Source: CAYXFD01 sp964464175 (GTDB lineage Bacteria > Cloacimonadota > Cloacimonadia > Cloacimonadales > JAJBBL01). Taken from it: a stretch of 17,346 nucleotides of DNA. The stretch covers positions 1 to 17,346 of the forward strand of contig CAYXFD010000036.1 of the NCBI GenBank assembly GCA_964464175.1. The letters run 5' to 3'. Below the pieces are notes generated by a model. The model had not been told where the DNA came from. It was given only the letters and a program-made list of their open reading frames with translations, and searched no databases. The translations under genes were made by a program, and so were the position numbers. Shown piece after piece: positions 6,022-12,467 of the stretch (positions are counted from its first letter, which is position 1; the number at the start of each line of letters is the position of its first letter).

Positions 6022-6579
6022 TTGAAACGCTGGCTGAGTAGTTTTTCGACTCGTGATCTGATCATCATAGCGATCATATCTGCTCTTGGTCTGGCTGTAA
6101 AGCCGATCATAACACCGCTTGTCCATCTTATCTCCGGACCTTTACTGATACCGGGAGGCTCTTTAGCCGGTGGTTTTTATATGCTCTGGCTCGCTCTGGT
6201 GGTGGTACTTGTGCCGAGAAGAGGTTCGGCTCTTTTGACCGCTTTTGTGCAGGGGGTAGTCACTCTTATGCTCGGTCATTTCGGTCATCACGGCGTCATG
6301 AGCATTGTAATCTATACGGCACCCGGCGTTACGGTCGAGCTTATTGCCGCCTTTTTCCGGAATAAAAGTTCTCTGCCGGCTCAAACGACCTTCTGTGCAG
6401 GGGCAAATATCACAGGTTCGCTATTAGTGGCACTTTTGATAATGAGGCTGCCTCTCATCCCTCTTTTGATATCACTGACTGCCTCTCTCCTTTCGGGGAT
6501 CGGCGGTGGTGTTGTCAGTTACAAGATCATCAGGCAGCTCAGGGCACATCGCTTTGAACTGTTGTCAGAGAAGGAATAA
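6022..6579 (+). CDS. ECF transporter substrate-binding (S) component, substrate unknown
   Basis: This 185-aa integral membrane protein has about five to six hydrophobic helices. One runs from residue 13 (LIIIAIISALGLAVK), and the last ends near residue 170 before a basic tail. S components of energy-coupling-factor transporters have this size, and the genes downstream supply two ATPases and EcfT. The run GGFYMLWLALVVVLVPRRG, then LLTAFVQGVV and PGVTVELIAAFF, recalls the layout of YkoE/COG4721-type S components for thiamine precursors, but not closely enough to assign the substrate. The start is a TTG at 6022, four bases after AGGGAGG (6011-6017). No earlier ATG fits. It is the first gene after the structured leader, so its translation is the probable control point. 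Confidence 0.75.
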   Translation: MKRWLSSFSTRDLIIIAIISALGLAVKPIITPLVHLISGPLLIPGGSLAGGFYMLWLALVVVLVPRRGSALLTAFVQGVVTLMLGHFGHHGVMSIVIYTAPGVTVELIAAFFRNKSSLPAQTTFCAGANITGSLLVALLIMRLPLIPLLISLTASLLSGIGGGVVSYKIIRQLRAHRFELLSEKE

Positions 6580-6586
6580 AGAACAG

Positions 6587-7981
6587 ATGAGGAAAGGATA
6601 CTATCTTGCTGTCTTCGTGGTTATAGTAATCGGTTTTGGGTCGGTGTTTTATCTCTCCCAAGACCCGGTTATTGAAGTATATGGAGGAGAGCAAGCTTTT
6701 CGGATAACGGAAAGCGGCAATTTGAAGGAACTGACGGAGCATTTAACGGAGAGCAGAGTTGATGAACTGATAGTAAAGAATAAGGAGATGGCAGCTGTCA
6801 TCATTTGCGGAGAGTTATTCTCTGAGTTTAGTCTGAAGAAAAAGGGTCGAAGCTGGTTATTGCAGCAGGGATCATCAAGAGCAGAGTTAGCCGGAGTAAC
6901 AAAGATATTTCTCGCTACCCGGGCAAAGGATCAGGGAGTCTATCATCTTAACGGTACCGGGCAACTCTCATATCAGAGCACTTATGACCTGATCAGGCGA
7001 AACATTGTCTTAGAAGATTTGGGCAGCCGTGATTACCAAAGAGGTTTTTTAACGATCCCGGAAGTTTTACTAACTATTCAGACGGAAGCGGATTCTCTTC
7101 TTTTTATTTACCATAATGGGGTAGAGGAGTGGCATAAACCTAAAGAACCGGGTCTGGTAAAGCTGACAGCTAAGCAGCTACTTCCCGCCGGGGTTGACCG
7201 GAAGGGGGAGAAGGTTCTGAAAGGGATTTGGGAGAATCCTCCCTCAATGTCCGGTCTGATGATCTATGATCTGCTGATGAGTTCAATTGCCGAAAGTCCG
7301 ACATTAGCTGTTTTTGTTGACGGATTGGGTTACAAACTCTGGGAATATGCTTCAGAAAAAGGCTTTAGCGATACCTTCTTCGATATCGGATTTGAACCAT
7401 TAAGGGTTGTTTATCCCCCTAAGACCGTTTACAATTACTATGCTTTCGGAACTGGTGAGTTACGACCGGAGGCTGAAGAAAAAAGGAAAGAAATGTTCTC
7501 TTCTTTCGCAGAACCGGGCTTGATCTCGTTTGAGACCGAAACCGGAACGGCTGCAAGGAGGGGGGTGATCATTGAAGGAGAGATGCAGCTATATCTGTCA
7601 CCCCTGAGGCAGGTTCTACATTTGCCGGATAAGGAGAGCGGATTGGTTGATCCAGCCATCTACCGGACAGCATTGAAAGAAACCGCAGATCATGATTTCG
7701 TTTTTGTTCATTTTCACGATATAGATGATCTGGGACATTCGTACGGGCCAAACAGCAAGGAGGTGATGGAAGCAATAAGAAGGACTGGAGCGTTTCTCAC
7801 CGGGTTAGCGGCAGTGTGGGAGGGGAATTTTTATGTCTTTTCCGATCACGGCATGCATGAATATTATGAGGAAGAGACGGGGAGTCTCTCCGGAACTCAT
7901 TATACTGCGGGAGCAGAAGATATGATCGGGGTCTTTGCCGATCTGTCGGGATTAACCAAAGGGGAAGATGATGAAGACTAA
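6587..7981 (+). CDS. Membrane-anchored alkaline-phosphatase-superfamily phosphoesterase (464 aa)
   Basis: Residues about 4-24 form an N-terminal membrane anchor. Residues about 240-450 are a type I phosphodiesterase / alkaline phosphatase-superfamily domain with every metal and nucleophile position visible: D245 (VFVDGLG), T280 as the probable nucleophile (PPKTVYNYY), D380 and H384 (DDLGHSYGP), D420-H421 (FSDHGMHE) and H438 (GTHY). The enzyme should cleave phosphate esters outside the cytoplasm. Residues about 28-215 are unassigned, but segments such as VIEVYGGEQAFRITESG and RGFLTIPEVLLTIQ echo the neighbouring sulfite-oxidase-fold-like proteins. I chose the ATG at 6587 over an earlier GTG because AAGGA precedes it and the anchor then sits at the N-terminus. 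It lies seven bases after the S gene and overlaps the next gene, so it belongs to the transporter operon. Confidence 0.8.
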   Translation: MRKGYYLAVFVVIVIGFGSVFYLSQDPVIEVYGGEQAFRITESGNLKELTEHLTESRVDELIVKNKEMAAVIICGELFSEFSLKKKGRSWLLQQGSSRAELAGVTKIFLATRAKDQGVYHLNGTGQLSYQSTYDLIRRNIVLEDLGSRDYQRGFLTIPEVLLTIQTEADSLLFIYHNGVEEWHKPKEPGLVKLTAKQLLPAGVDRKGEKVLKGIWENPPSMSGLMIYDLLMSSIAESPTLAVFVDGLGYKLWEYASEKGFSDTFFDIGFEPLRVVYPPKTVYNYYAFGTGELRPEAEEKRKEMFSSFAEPGLISFETETGTAARRGVIIEGEMQLYLSPLRQVLHLPDKESGLVDPAIYRTALKETADHDFVFVHFHDIDDLGHSYGPNSKEVMEAIRRTGAFLTGLAAVWEGNFYVFSDHGMHEYYEEETGSLSGTHYTAGAEDMIGVFADLSGLTKGEDDED

Positions 7982-8420
7982 GAGACAGATAGGGGTGATT
8001 GCAATTATAGTTGTTTTTTTAGTGATATTATTGAGTATTCTTCTGCTGGTCAGACAAAAAGAGATGAGCCTCTCGGAAGGTTTGCAGATAACAGCCGGAG
8101 GAGAAGACTATTTCTTAACCGGAAGCGATTTTTCAGATATCAGAATGAGCAGTCTGCCTGCTACCGGTACAGAAGAACTTAGAGGGTACCTGATCACTGA
8201 TATCATGGAAACCCTGGCTTTGTCAATACCGGAGGGGGTTAATTACTATTTCTCTACCCGGGACGGGAACCGGCTGGTCATTTCGGAAGAAGAAATTAGA
8301 GAAAAACAGGCTGCTCTGATGCCGGAAAGCAAAGACAACAACAGATTCCGTCTTGTCCTGCCTCATGATCCTTTCCGCAACAGATGGTTAAAAGATATAG
8401 TGAGAATTGAGATCTATTAA
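7968..8420 (+). CDS. Small membrane-anchored protein with a cofactor-less sulfite-oxidase-like domain (150 aa)
   Basis: A single N-terminal transmembrane helix (residues about 8-28) anchors an extracytoplasmic domain. Residues about 73-150 follow the molybdopterin-oxidoreductase (PF00174) order: GYLITDIMETLAL, then YYFSTRDGNRLVIS, then FRLVLPHDPFRNRWLKDI and a closing RIEI. The protein contains no cysteine, so it cannot bind molybdopterin-Mo in the usual way and is probably a binding or adaptor domain. Its start (ATGATG, AAAGGGGA upstream) overlaps the phosphoesterase by 14 bases, and its stop abuts the ATPase start. This places it firmly in the transporter operon. A role in presenting the substrate to the S component is an inference. 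Confidence 0.65.
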   Translation: MMKTKRQIGVIAIIVVFLVILLSILLLVRQKEMSLSEGLQITAGGEDYFLTGSDFSDIRMSSLPATGTEELRGYLITDIMETLALSIPEGVNYYFSTRDGNRLVISEEEIREKQAALMPESKDNNRFRLVLPHDPFRNRWLKDIVRIEIY

Positions 8421-9092
8421 ATGCTGCTGGAAGTAAAAAATCTGACTTTTCGTTATCCCGGGAACAATGAAGATCTCTGGAAACCTCTGAATTTCAAAGC
8501 GGGGAGGGGAGAACTCGTCCTGCTCAAGGGGAGAAACGGAAGCGGCAAGACTACTCTGCTCAATTGCCTGTGCGGCATAATCCCTCAGGCCATCCCGGGA
8601 GAGATGACAGGGGTGGTATTGTATCAGGATAAACCTCTTACGGAGTTATCGTTAAAGGAGATAGCTCCGCACATCAATCTGCTTTTTCAGGAACCGGACA
8701 AACAGATCTTCATGCCTGTGGTCGAAGAAGAGATTGTTTTCGGACCGGAAAATCTCTGCATAGAGAGGGAGGAGATCGGGAGAAGGCTGGAGTATATCTT
8801 GCAGCGGTTCAGGATCGGGCATTTACGCCAAAGGAAGACTGCGGAACTATCATTCGGACAGAAGAAGCTGACGGTTTTAGCGGGACTTCTTGCCATATCC
8901 CCGCAGGTGTTATTGATCGATGAATTTTCTGCCGGAATGGAAGAGAATATTATCAGCCTTTTTGTCGATTATTTAGAGGAATTGAAAAAAGAGGGGAAAC
9001 TGATCATAGCGGCAGAACACCCGGTATATCTGGAGCAATCTGCAGATATGATCATCAATCTGGATGAGCATAACAGTAAAAACCAATCCTGA
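8421..9092 (+). CDS. ecfA1: ECF transporter ATPase, first copy
   Basis: This is a 223-aa ABC ATPase. Walker A is GRNGSGKTT (residues 37-45). The Q-loop region is LLFQEPDKQIFMPVVEEEI, close to the conserved FQ.PD.Q.F stretch of EcfA proteins. The signature is LSFGQKK, with F in place of the usual second G. Walker B is VLLIDE, followed by FSAGM, and the switch histidine is in AAEHP. Conserved glutamate and Walker residues mean it should hydrolyse ATP to power uptake through EcfT. The start codon directly follows the previous stop, with only a weak ribosome binding site, so it depends on coupling. It pairs with the ATPase at 9283-10005. Confidence 0.88.
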   Translation: MLLEVKNLTFRYPGNNEDLWKPLNFKAGRGELVLLKGRNGSGKTTLLNCLCGIIPQAIPGEMTGVVLYQDKPLTELSLKEIAPHINLLFQEPDKQIFMPVVEEEIVFGPENLCIEREEIGRRLEYILQRFRIGHLRQRKTAELSFGQKKLTVLAGLLAISPQVLLIDEFSAGMEENIISLFVDYLEELKKEGKLIIAAEHPVYLEQSADMIINLDEHNSKNQS

Positions 9093-9111
9093 TAATCCGG
9101 AGGACGAAGAG

Positions 9112-9264
9112 ATGGTCAAACAACCAAAGGGTCAGGCAAGGAGATATTCAATGAAGAGAGCTTTTTCCCCATTTTACTCTGTTTTCATCCGAAACATAAA
9201 CCAGGTTATCGCTCTGAACCGGGAAGAGAAGAGAGTTCCCGTTATTGATTCTACTGATGTTTAG
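9112..9264 (+). CDS. Small basic ORF between the two ECF ATPase genes (50 aa), unknown
   Basis: The 190-base gap between the ATPase genes carries a 50-codon frame beginning MVKQPKGQARRYSMKRAF. GGAGGA (9099-9104) lies seven bases before its ATG, which is a better ribosome binding site than either ATPase has. A second ATG at 9151, with AAGGAGA upstream, would give a 37-aa product. The protein is rich in K, R and N, has no membrane segment, and matches nothing I know. It ends 18 bases before the second ATPase, whose own ribosome binding site is poor, so its translation may help start that gene. It could instead be a C-terminal remnant of the first ATPase split by a frameshift. Confidence 0.4.
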   Translation: MVKQPKGQARRYSMKRAFSPFYSVFIRNINQVIALNREEKRVPVIDSTDV

Positions 9265-9282
9265 AGCTTCACAGAAAACGTT

Positions 9283-10005
9283 ATGGAATACCTTTACAGC
9301 ATAGCCGGTCTTTCATTTGCCTATGAGAAGGGGCAGCCTGTCTTCGGGGGGCTTGATCTTGATATTCCTTCTCATGGTCTTACCTTGATCAACGGAGGTA
9401 ACGGAACGGGGAAAACGACCCTCTGCCGCCTTCTGACCGGATTAACCAAAGGCTATACCGGATCTCTCCGGCTGAATAATGAAGAAATGAAGAGGTTAGA
9501 CCGTTCAAAGATCCTGGAGAATGTCATCTATATAAAGCAGGATCTAACCGGTAATCTGATGGGAATAACCCCTGATGAAGATCTGAAGATCTGGCAAAAC
9601 CGTTTTAGTGAACCCGATACGGCAGGGAAAGCAGAAAAGAGGAAACTGGCTCTGCAATTGCTGGGAGCTGAAAAGGTCGGAGATACTCCTGTTTGGGAGT
9701 TGAGTTACGGTCAGAAGAGGAGGACAATGCTCTCCGTTCTTCCCCTTTTCCGGGAAAAATACTGGATCATTGATGAACCGACAGCAAGTCTTGACGAGGA
9801 GGGGATCACCCTTCTGATCAAGCTGTTGAAGAAAAAAACAGAGAATCATTGCGGAGCTCTAATCCTGACTCACAGAAAAGAGCTTTTCAGAGAACTTTTT
9901 CCGGTTTTGGAAGCTTCGGAGCAGCAAAGAACGAAAGAGAAAAGGCAAGGTAACAATTCCCCCTTCCTGCTAAGTGAAGGTAGGGTCAGGATCATGGAAT
10001 GGTGA
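9283..10005 (+). CDS. ecfA2: ECF transporter ATPase, second copy
   Basis: This is a 240-aa ABC ATPase. Walker A is GGNGTGKTT (residues 38-46). The Q-loop is YIKQDLTGN, the signature LSYGQKRR, Walker B YWIIDEPTASLDE, and the switch histidine is in ILTHR. It differs clearly from the first ATPase, so the pair should form a heterodimer as in other group I or dual-ATPase ECF systems. A polar insertion (SEQQRTKEKRQGNN) sits before the last strand. The ribosome binding site is weak. The stop is one base from the EcfT start. Cytoplasmic, membrane-associated through EcfT. Confidence 0.88.
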   Translation: MEYLYSIAGLSFAYEKGQPVFGGLDLDIPSHGLTLINGGNGTGKTTLCRLLTGLTKGYTGSLRLNNEEMKRLDRSKILENVIYIKQDLTGNLMGITPDEDLKIWQNRFSEPDTAGKAEKRKLALQLLGAEKVGDTPVWELSYGQKRRTMLSVLPLFREKYWIIDEPTASLDEEGITLLIKLLKKKTENHCGALILTHRKELFRELFPVLEASEQQRTKEKRQGNNSPFLLSEGRVRIMEW

Positions 10006-10006
10006 A

Positions 10007-10738
10007 ATGACCAGGTTTATTAACACCAGAACGGTAATCATAATCTCCGTTGCTCTTTCCAGTATCGCAGTCTTCAGGCAGAATATCGGGGCACAGTTGT
10101 TTGTCATGGGGTCTGCTTTGCTGTTATTACTCCTGCAGAACGAAAGAAAACTGCTCTTCGCTAAACTGGCGGGGAGATTCAGGCACTTTTGGCAGGCAAT
10201 ATTGATAATAGCTGTCATTCAGATAGTCTTTAGGCGGGAGGGAGATGTTCTTTGGAGTTTATATCTTTTCAGGATCACTGATGCCGGAGTCTTCTTCGGA
10301 ATAACCGTGGCAATGCGTCTGATAAATCTGATCCTTGTTGCCGGACTGCTCTTCAGTATCTCCTCTGCGGATTATCTGCTCGCTTTTAAAGCCTGGCGGT
10401 TTCCCTATGAAATATCATTTCTCATCACAACCGTTATTCGCTTTATTCCCGACTATTACAGGCTTTTCATCGCTTACAGGGAGACCATCTATCTGCGGAA
10501 TATAAATCTGAAAAAGCTCTCTGTCAAAAATAAGCTTTCAGTTCTGATATCCATGCTTATTCCTGTCCTGACCACTAATCTTACCGAAGTCAAATACAGG
10601 GCTATAGCCCTTGACTTGAAGGGTTTTCGCCTATATCCCCACCGAACTTATCTCTATGATAAGAAACTTGGCACTGCTGACTATCTGCTTCAGTTTTCAG
10701 CGGTAGCCGTGTTTGTTGTTGTAATATTCTTTCTTTAG
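10007..10738 (+). CDS. ecfT: ECF transporter transmembrane coupling protein EcfT
   Basis: This 243-aa polytopic membrane protein has several hydrophobic helices in the first half, then a long amphipathic region with the two EcfT coupling motifs in degenerate form: YRETIYLRNIN and YRAIALDLKGFR (the family shows A-R-G-type motifs). A final hydrophobic helix follows (FSAVAVFVVVIFFL). It couples the ATPase pair to the S component. I chose the ATG at 10007, one base after the second ATPase stop, over an upstream GTG at 9974 inside that gene. This ends the operon. No clear terminator follows. Confidence 0.82.
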   Translation: MTRFINTRTVIIISVALSSIAVFRQNIGAQLFVMGSALLLLLLQNERKLLFAKLAGRFRHFWQAILIIAVIQIVFRREGDVLWSLYLFRITDAGVFFGITVAMRLINLILVAGLLFSISSADYLLAFKAWRFPYEISFLITTVIRFIPDYYRLFIAYRETIYLRNINLKKLSVKNKLSVLISMLIPVLTTNLTEVKYRAIALDLKGFRLYPHRTYLYDKKLGTADYLLQFSAVAVFVVVIFFL

Positions 10739-10885
10739 AGAAGGAAACAGTAATCAAGACTGAGCTATCCTGAGTTCAAGATAGCGGGTATTTACCGCAT
10801 TTGCAGTTCAACCGCTGTTTTCCCTGTCCTCAATAACACAATTTTCCTTGACTTGAAAAACGGTATCTTTTTTCTCTGTATTCAC
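10739..10885. other. Intergenic region between EcfT and tRNA-Leu
   Basis: No gene is seen. GCTATC (10764-10769) pairs with GATAGC (10780-10785), and GCGG (10784-10787) pairs with CCGC (10795-10798), but neither has a T tract. TTGACT at 10848-10853 may be a -35 of the tRNA promoter. I see no convincing -10 at the right distance. Confidence 0.4.
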
Positions 10886-10973
10886 GCTGAAGTGGTGGAA
10901 TTGGTAGACACGCTAGGTTCAGGACCTAGTGAGCGAATAGCTCGTGGGGGTTCGAGTCCCCCCTTCAGCACCA
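10886..10973 (+). tRNA. tRNA-Leu, anticodon CAG
   Basis: The acceptor arms GCTGAAG (10886-10892) and CTTCAGC (10963-10969) pair perfectly, and an encoded A-CCA end follows. The anticodon stem CTAGG/CCTAG encloses TTCAGGA, with anticodon CAG at 10920-10922. A long variable arm (GAGC-GAATA-GCTC) marks a class II tRNA, and the T arm is GGGGG-TTCGAGT-CCCCC. Seven T bases follow at 10974-10980 and may help end transcription. It decodes CTG. Position 32 is T, so this tRNA is not itself a substrate for TtcA-type thiolation of C32. Confidence 0.95.
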
Positions 10974-11022
10974 TTTTTTTACCGGCAGCTAATCCTTCAG
11001 ATTCACCTTTTGGAGCAATAGA

Positions 11023-11736
11023 ATGACCCGTTTAGAGAAAAGGATCATTACAGAGATCGATAAAGCAAATCAAACCTGGCAGTTATTCCGGGAAGGTGAA
11101 AAGCTTTTAGTGGCTCTGTCCGGCGGGAAAGATTCCCTTGCTCTTTTTCATCTGCTGCAATACTACCCGCTTGAACTGCAAGCCCTGCACATCAGACTGA
11201 GTCCGGAACATGATCTTTCCTTTATCGAAAACAACAATCTGCAGGGGGAAGTGAAGGTGATAGAGACCTCAATCTATGATGAGGTCAAGTCTTCCGGGAA
11301 AAGCCTTAATACCTGCTTTTCCTGTTCCCGCCAAAGACGGAGAGTTATTCTGGAATATGCTGAACAAAAAGGCTGCAAAAAAATCGTTTTCGGACATCAT
11401 AGAGACGATGTGGTTGCCACTCTTCTGCTCAATCTGTTTTTCAGCCGGGAAGTAAGTACTTTAACCCCCAAACAGTCTCTCTTTAAAGATAGATTTGAAA
11501 TAATCAGACCGCTATATTCTGTTTCGGAAAAACTCCTGGTGTCTCTGCAGAAGGAACAAGGTTTCAAGCCGGCAAAACCGGTTTGTAAAGAGGCGGGAAA
11601 TTCAAAAAGGGAGTATGTCGGAGATTTGCTGGCGCAGGTTCAGAAAAAACACCTGAAAATCGATATCACAGATAATATCTATTCTTCTTTGCAAGCTGTT
11701 AAGCTTTCTTTTTTACCCTTTCCTCCGAAGGATTGA
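11023..11736 (+). CDS. ttcA: TtcA-family tRNA 2-thiocytidine synthetase-like protein (PP-loop, 237 aa)
   Basis: The PP-loop SGGKDS (residues 33-38) binds ATP to adenylate the target cytidine. C98-F-S-C101 followed by RQRRR, and GHHRDD (124-129) with LLLNLFF, are the TtcA hallmarks. A third cysteine, C188 (KPVC), stands where TtcA has its further iron-sulfur ligand, so a [4Fe-4S] cluster bound by three cysteines is likely. TtcA thiolates C32 in certain tRNAs. The protein is somewhat shorter than the Escherichia coli enzyme, and the second half of the usual C-terminal CxxC-type motif is absent, so a related thiolase role is possible. GGAG lies seven bases before the ATG. Cytoplasmic. Confidence 0.8.
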   Translation: MTRLEKRIITEIDKANQTWQLFREGEKLLVALSGGKDSLALFHLLQYYPLELQALHIRLSPEHDLSFIENNNLQGEVKVIETSIYDEVKSSGKSLNTCFSCSRQRRRVILEYAEQKGCKKIVFGHHRDDVVATLLLNLFFSREVSTLTPKQSLFKDRFEIIRPLYSVSEKLLVSLQKEQGFKPAKPVCKEAGNSKREYVGDLLAQVQKKHLKIDITDNIYSSLQAVKLSFLPFPPKD

Positions 11737-11886
11737 GTCTGCTGTCCAGGCCAACCGGAGAATGGATGAAATACAAAGAGACAGCCATCTCCAAAGAAGA
11801 AGCCAGAGAAAATGAGTTGACAAAGAGGGGGCTTTAACAGCAGTCTGGTAACAGAAAAGTAAGAATAGTTAAGAGCCGGAGGTTTT

Positions 11887-12384
11887 ATGGAAAAGAAAGA
11901 ATTATTACAGGCATTGAAGAAAGGGATGTTAGCGGAACGTGACAGTATCGAGCTCTATCAGAAAGCACTCGATGATTCCCGGGATGAAGAAGTAAGGGCT
12001 TTTTTCCAGGATCGGGTCGAGGAAGAGAAACGTCATTACAATTATCTGCTGAGTTATTATAACGATATTCAAGAAGGGAAGGAACTTACCGACTATTCTC
12101 AAGAGGCTGCAGACGTAGAAGCAGAGAAGATATTCAGTGAGCAGTTTTTGAGAAGGATCGGGGAAAAACAGATACTCTTCTCCGCTATTTCCACAGCCGT
12201 ATTGTTAGAGAAAGACTCCTTGCAGCATTACAAGAATCTGGCTCAGGATGCCGACCAGCCGGAACTCAAAAGCTTTTTCAACAAAATGGGGCAGTGGGAA
12301 ACAGAACACTACGTTGATGTTCTCAATATTCAGAAAGAAGCTGAAAAATATTACTGGGAGATCAACGACTTCGAACCATTTTAA
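11887..12384 (+). CDS. Rubrerythrin-like ferritin-family di-iron protein (165 aa)
   Basis: This is a four-helix-bundle protein with the paired di-iron ligands of the ferritin-like / rubrerythrin family: E17, E47-xx-H50 (EEEKRHY), E108 (LLEKDS) and E138-xx-H141 (WETEHY). The two halves are internally similar, as in that family. There is no rubredoxin-type CxxC domain, so it is the short erythrin form. Such proteins reduce peroxide or handle iron in anaerobes, which fits an oxygen-sensitive host, but the reaction here is not proven. GGAGG (11878-11882) lies four bases before the ATG. It follows the TtcA-like gene by 150 bases in the same direction. The product ends in an acidic-aromatic tail (NDFEPF). 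Confidence 0.82.
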   Translation: MEKKELLQALKKGMLAERDSIELYQKALDDSRDEEVRAFFQDRVEEEKRHYNYLLSYYNDIQEGKELTDYSQEAADVEAEKIFSEQFLRRIGEKQILFSAISTAVLLEKDSLQHYKNLAQDADQPELKSFFNKMGQWETEHYVDVLNIQKEAEKYYWEINDFEPF

Positions 12385-12433
12385 TCTATGGTCAGAAGAG
12401 TGGAAAAAAACAGAACCGGTCTCTATTTTTTCT

Positions 12434-12449
12434 GATCACCTAAGTGATC
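12434..12449. terminator. Weak hairpin between convergent genes
   Basis: GATCAC (12434-12439) and GTGATC (12444-12449) form a six-pair stem around CTAA, between the end of the ferritin-like gene and the end of the efflux operon. Neither strand shows a T tract right after the stem, so termination here is only possible. Confidence 0.25.
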
Positions 12450-12467
12450 TCCCGTAATATCTATTGA

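Noticed and set aside
10764..10798. Two short inverted repeats after EcfT as a terminator
   Set aside because: Short stems with no T tract following.
10848..10884. Promoter for tRNA-Leu (TTGACT plus TATCTT or TATTCA)
   Set aside because: Neither -10 candidate is at a usable spacing: one is 10 bases away and the other about 25 and adjacent to the tRNA.
11766..11837. 23-codon frame between the TtcA-like and ferritin-like genes
   Set aside because: Very short, with only GGAG upstream and no recognisable pattern. No better than chance.
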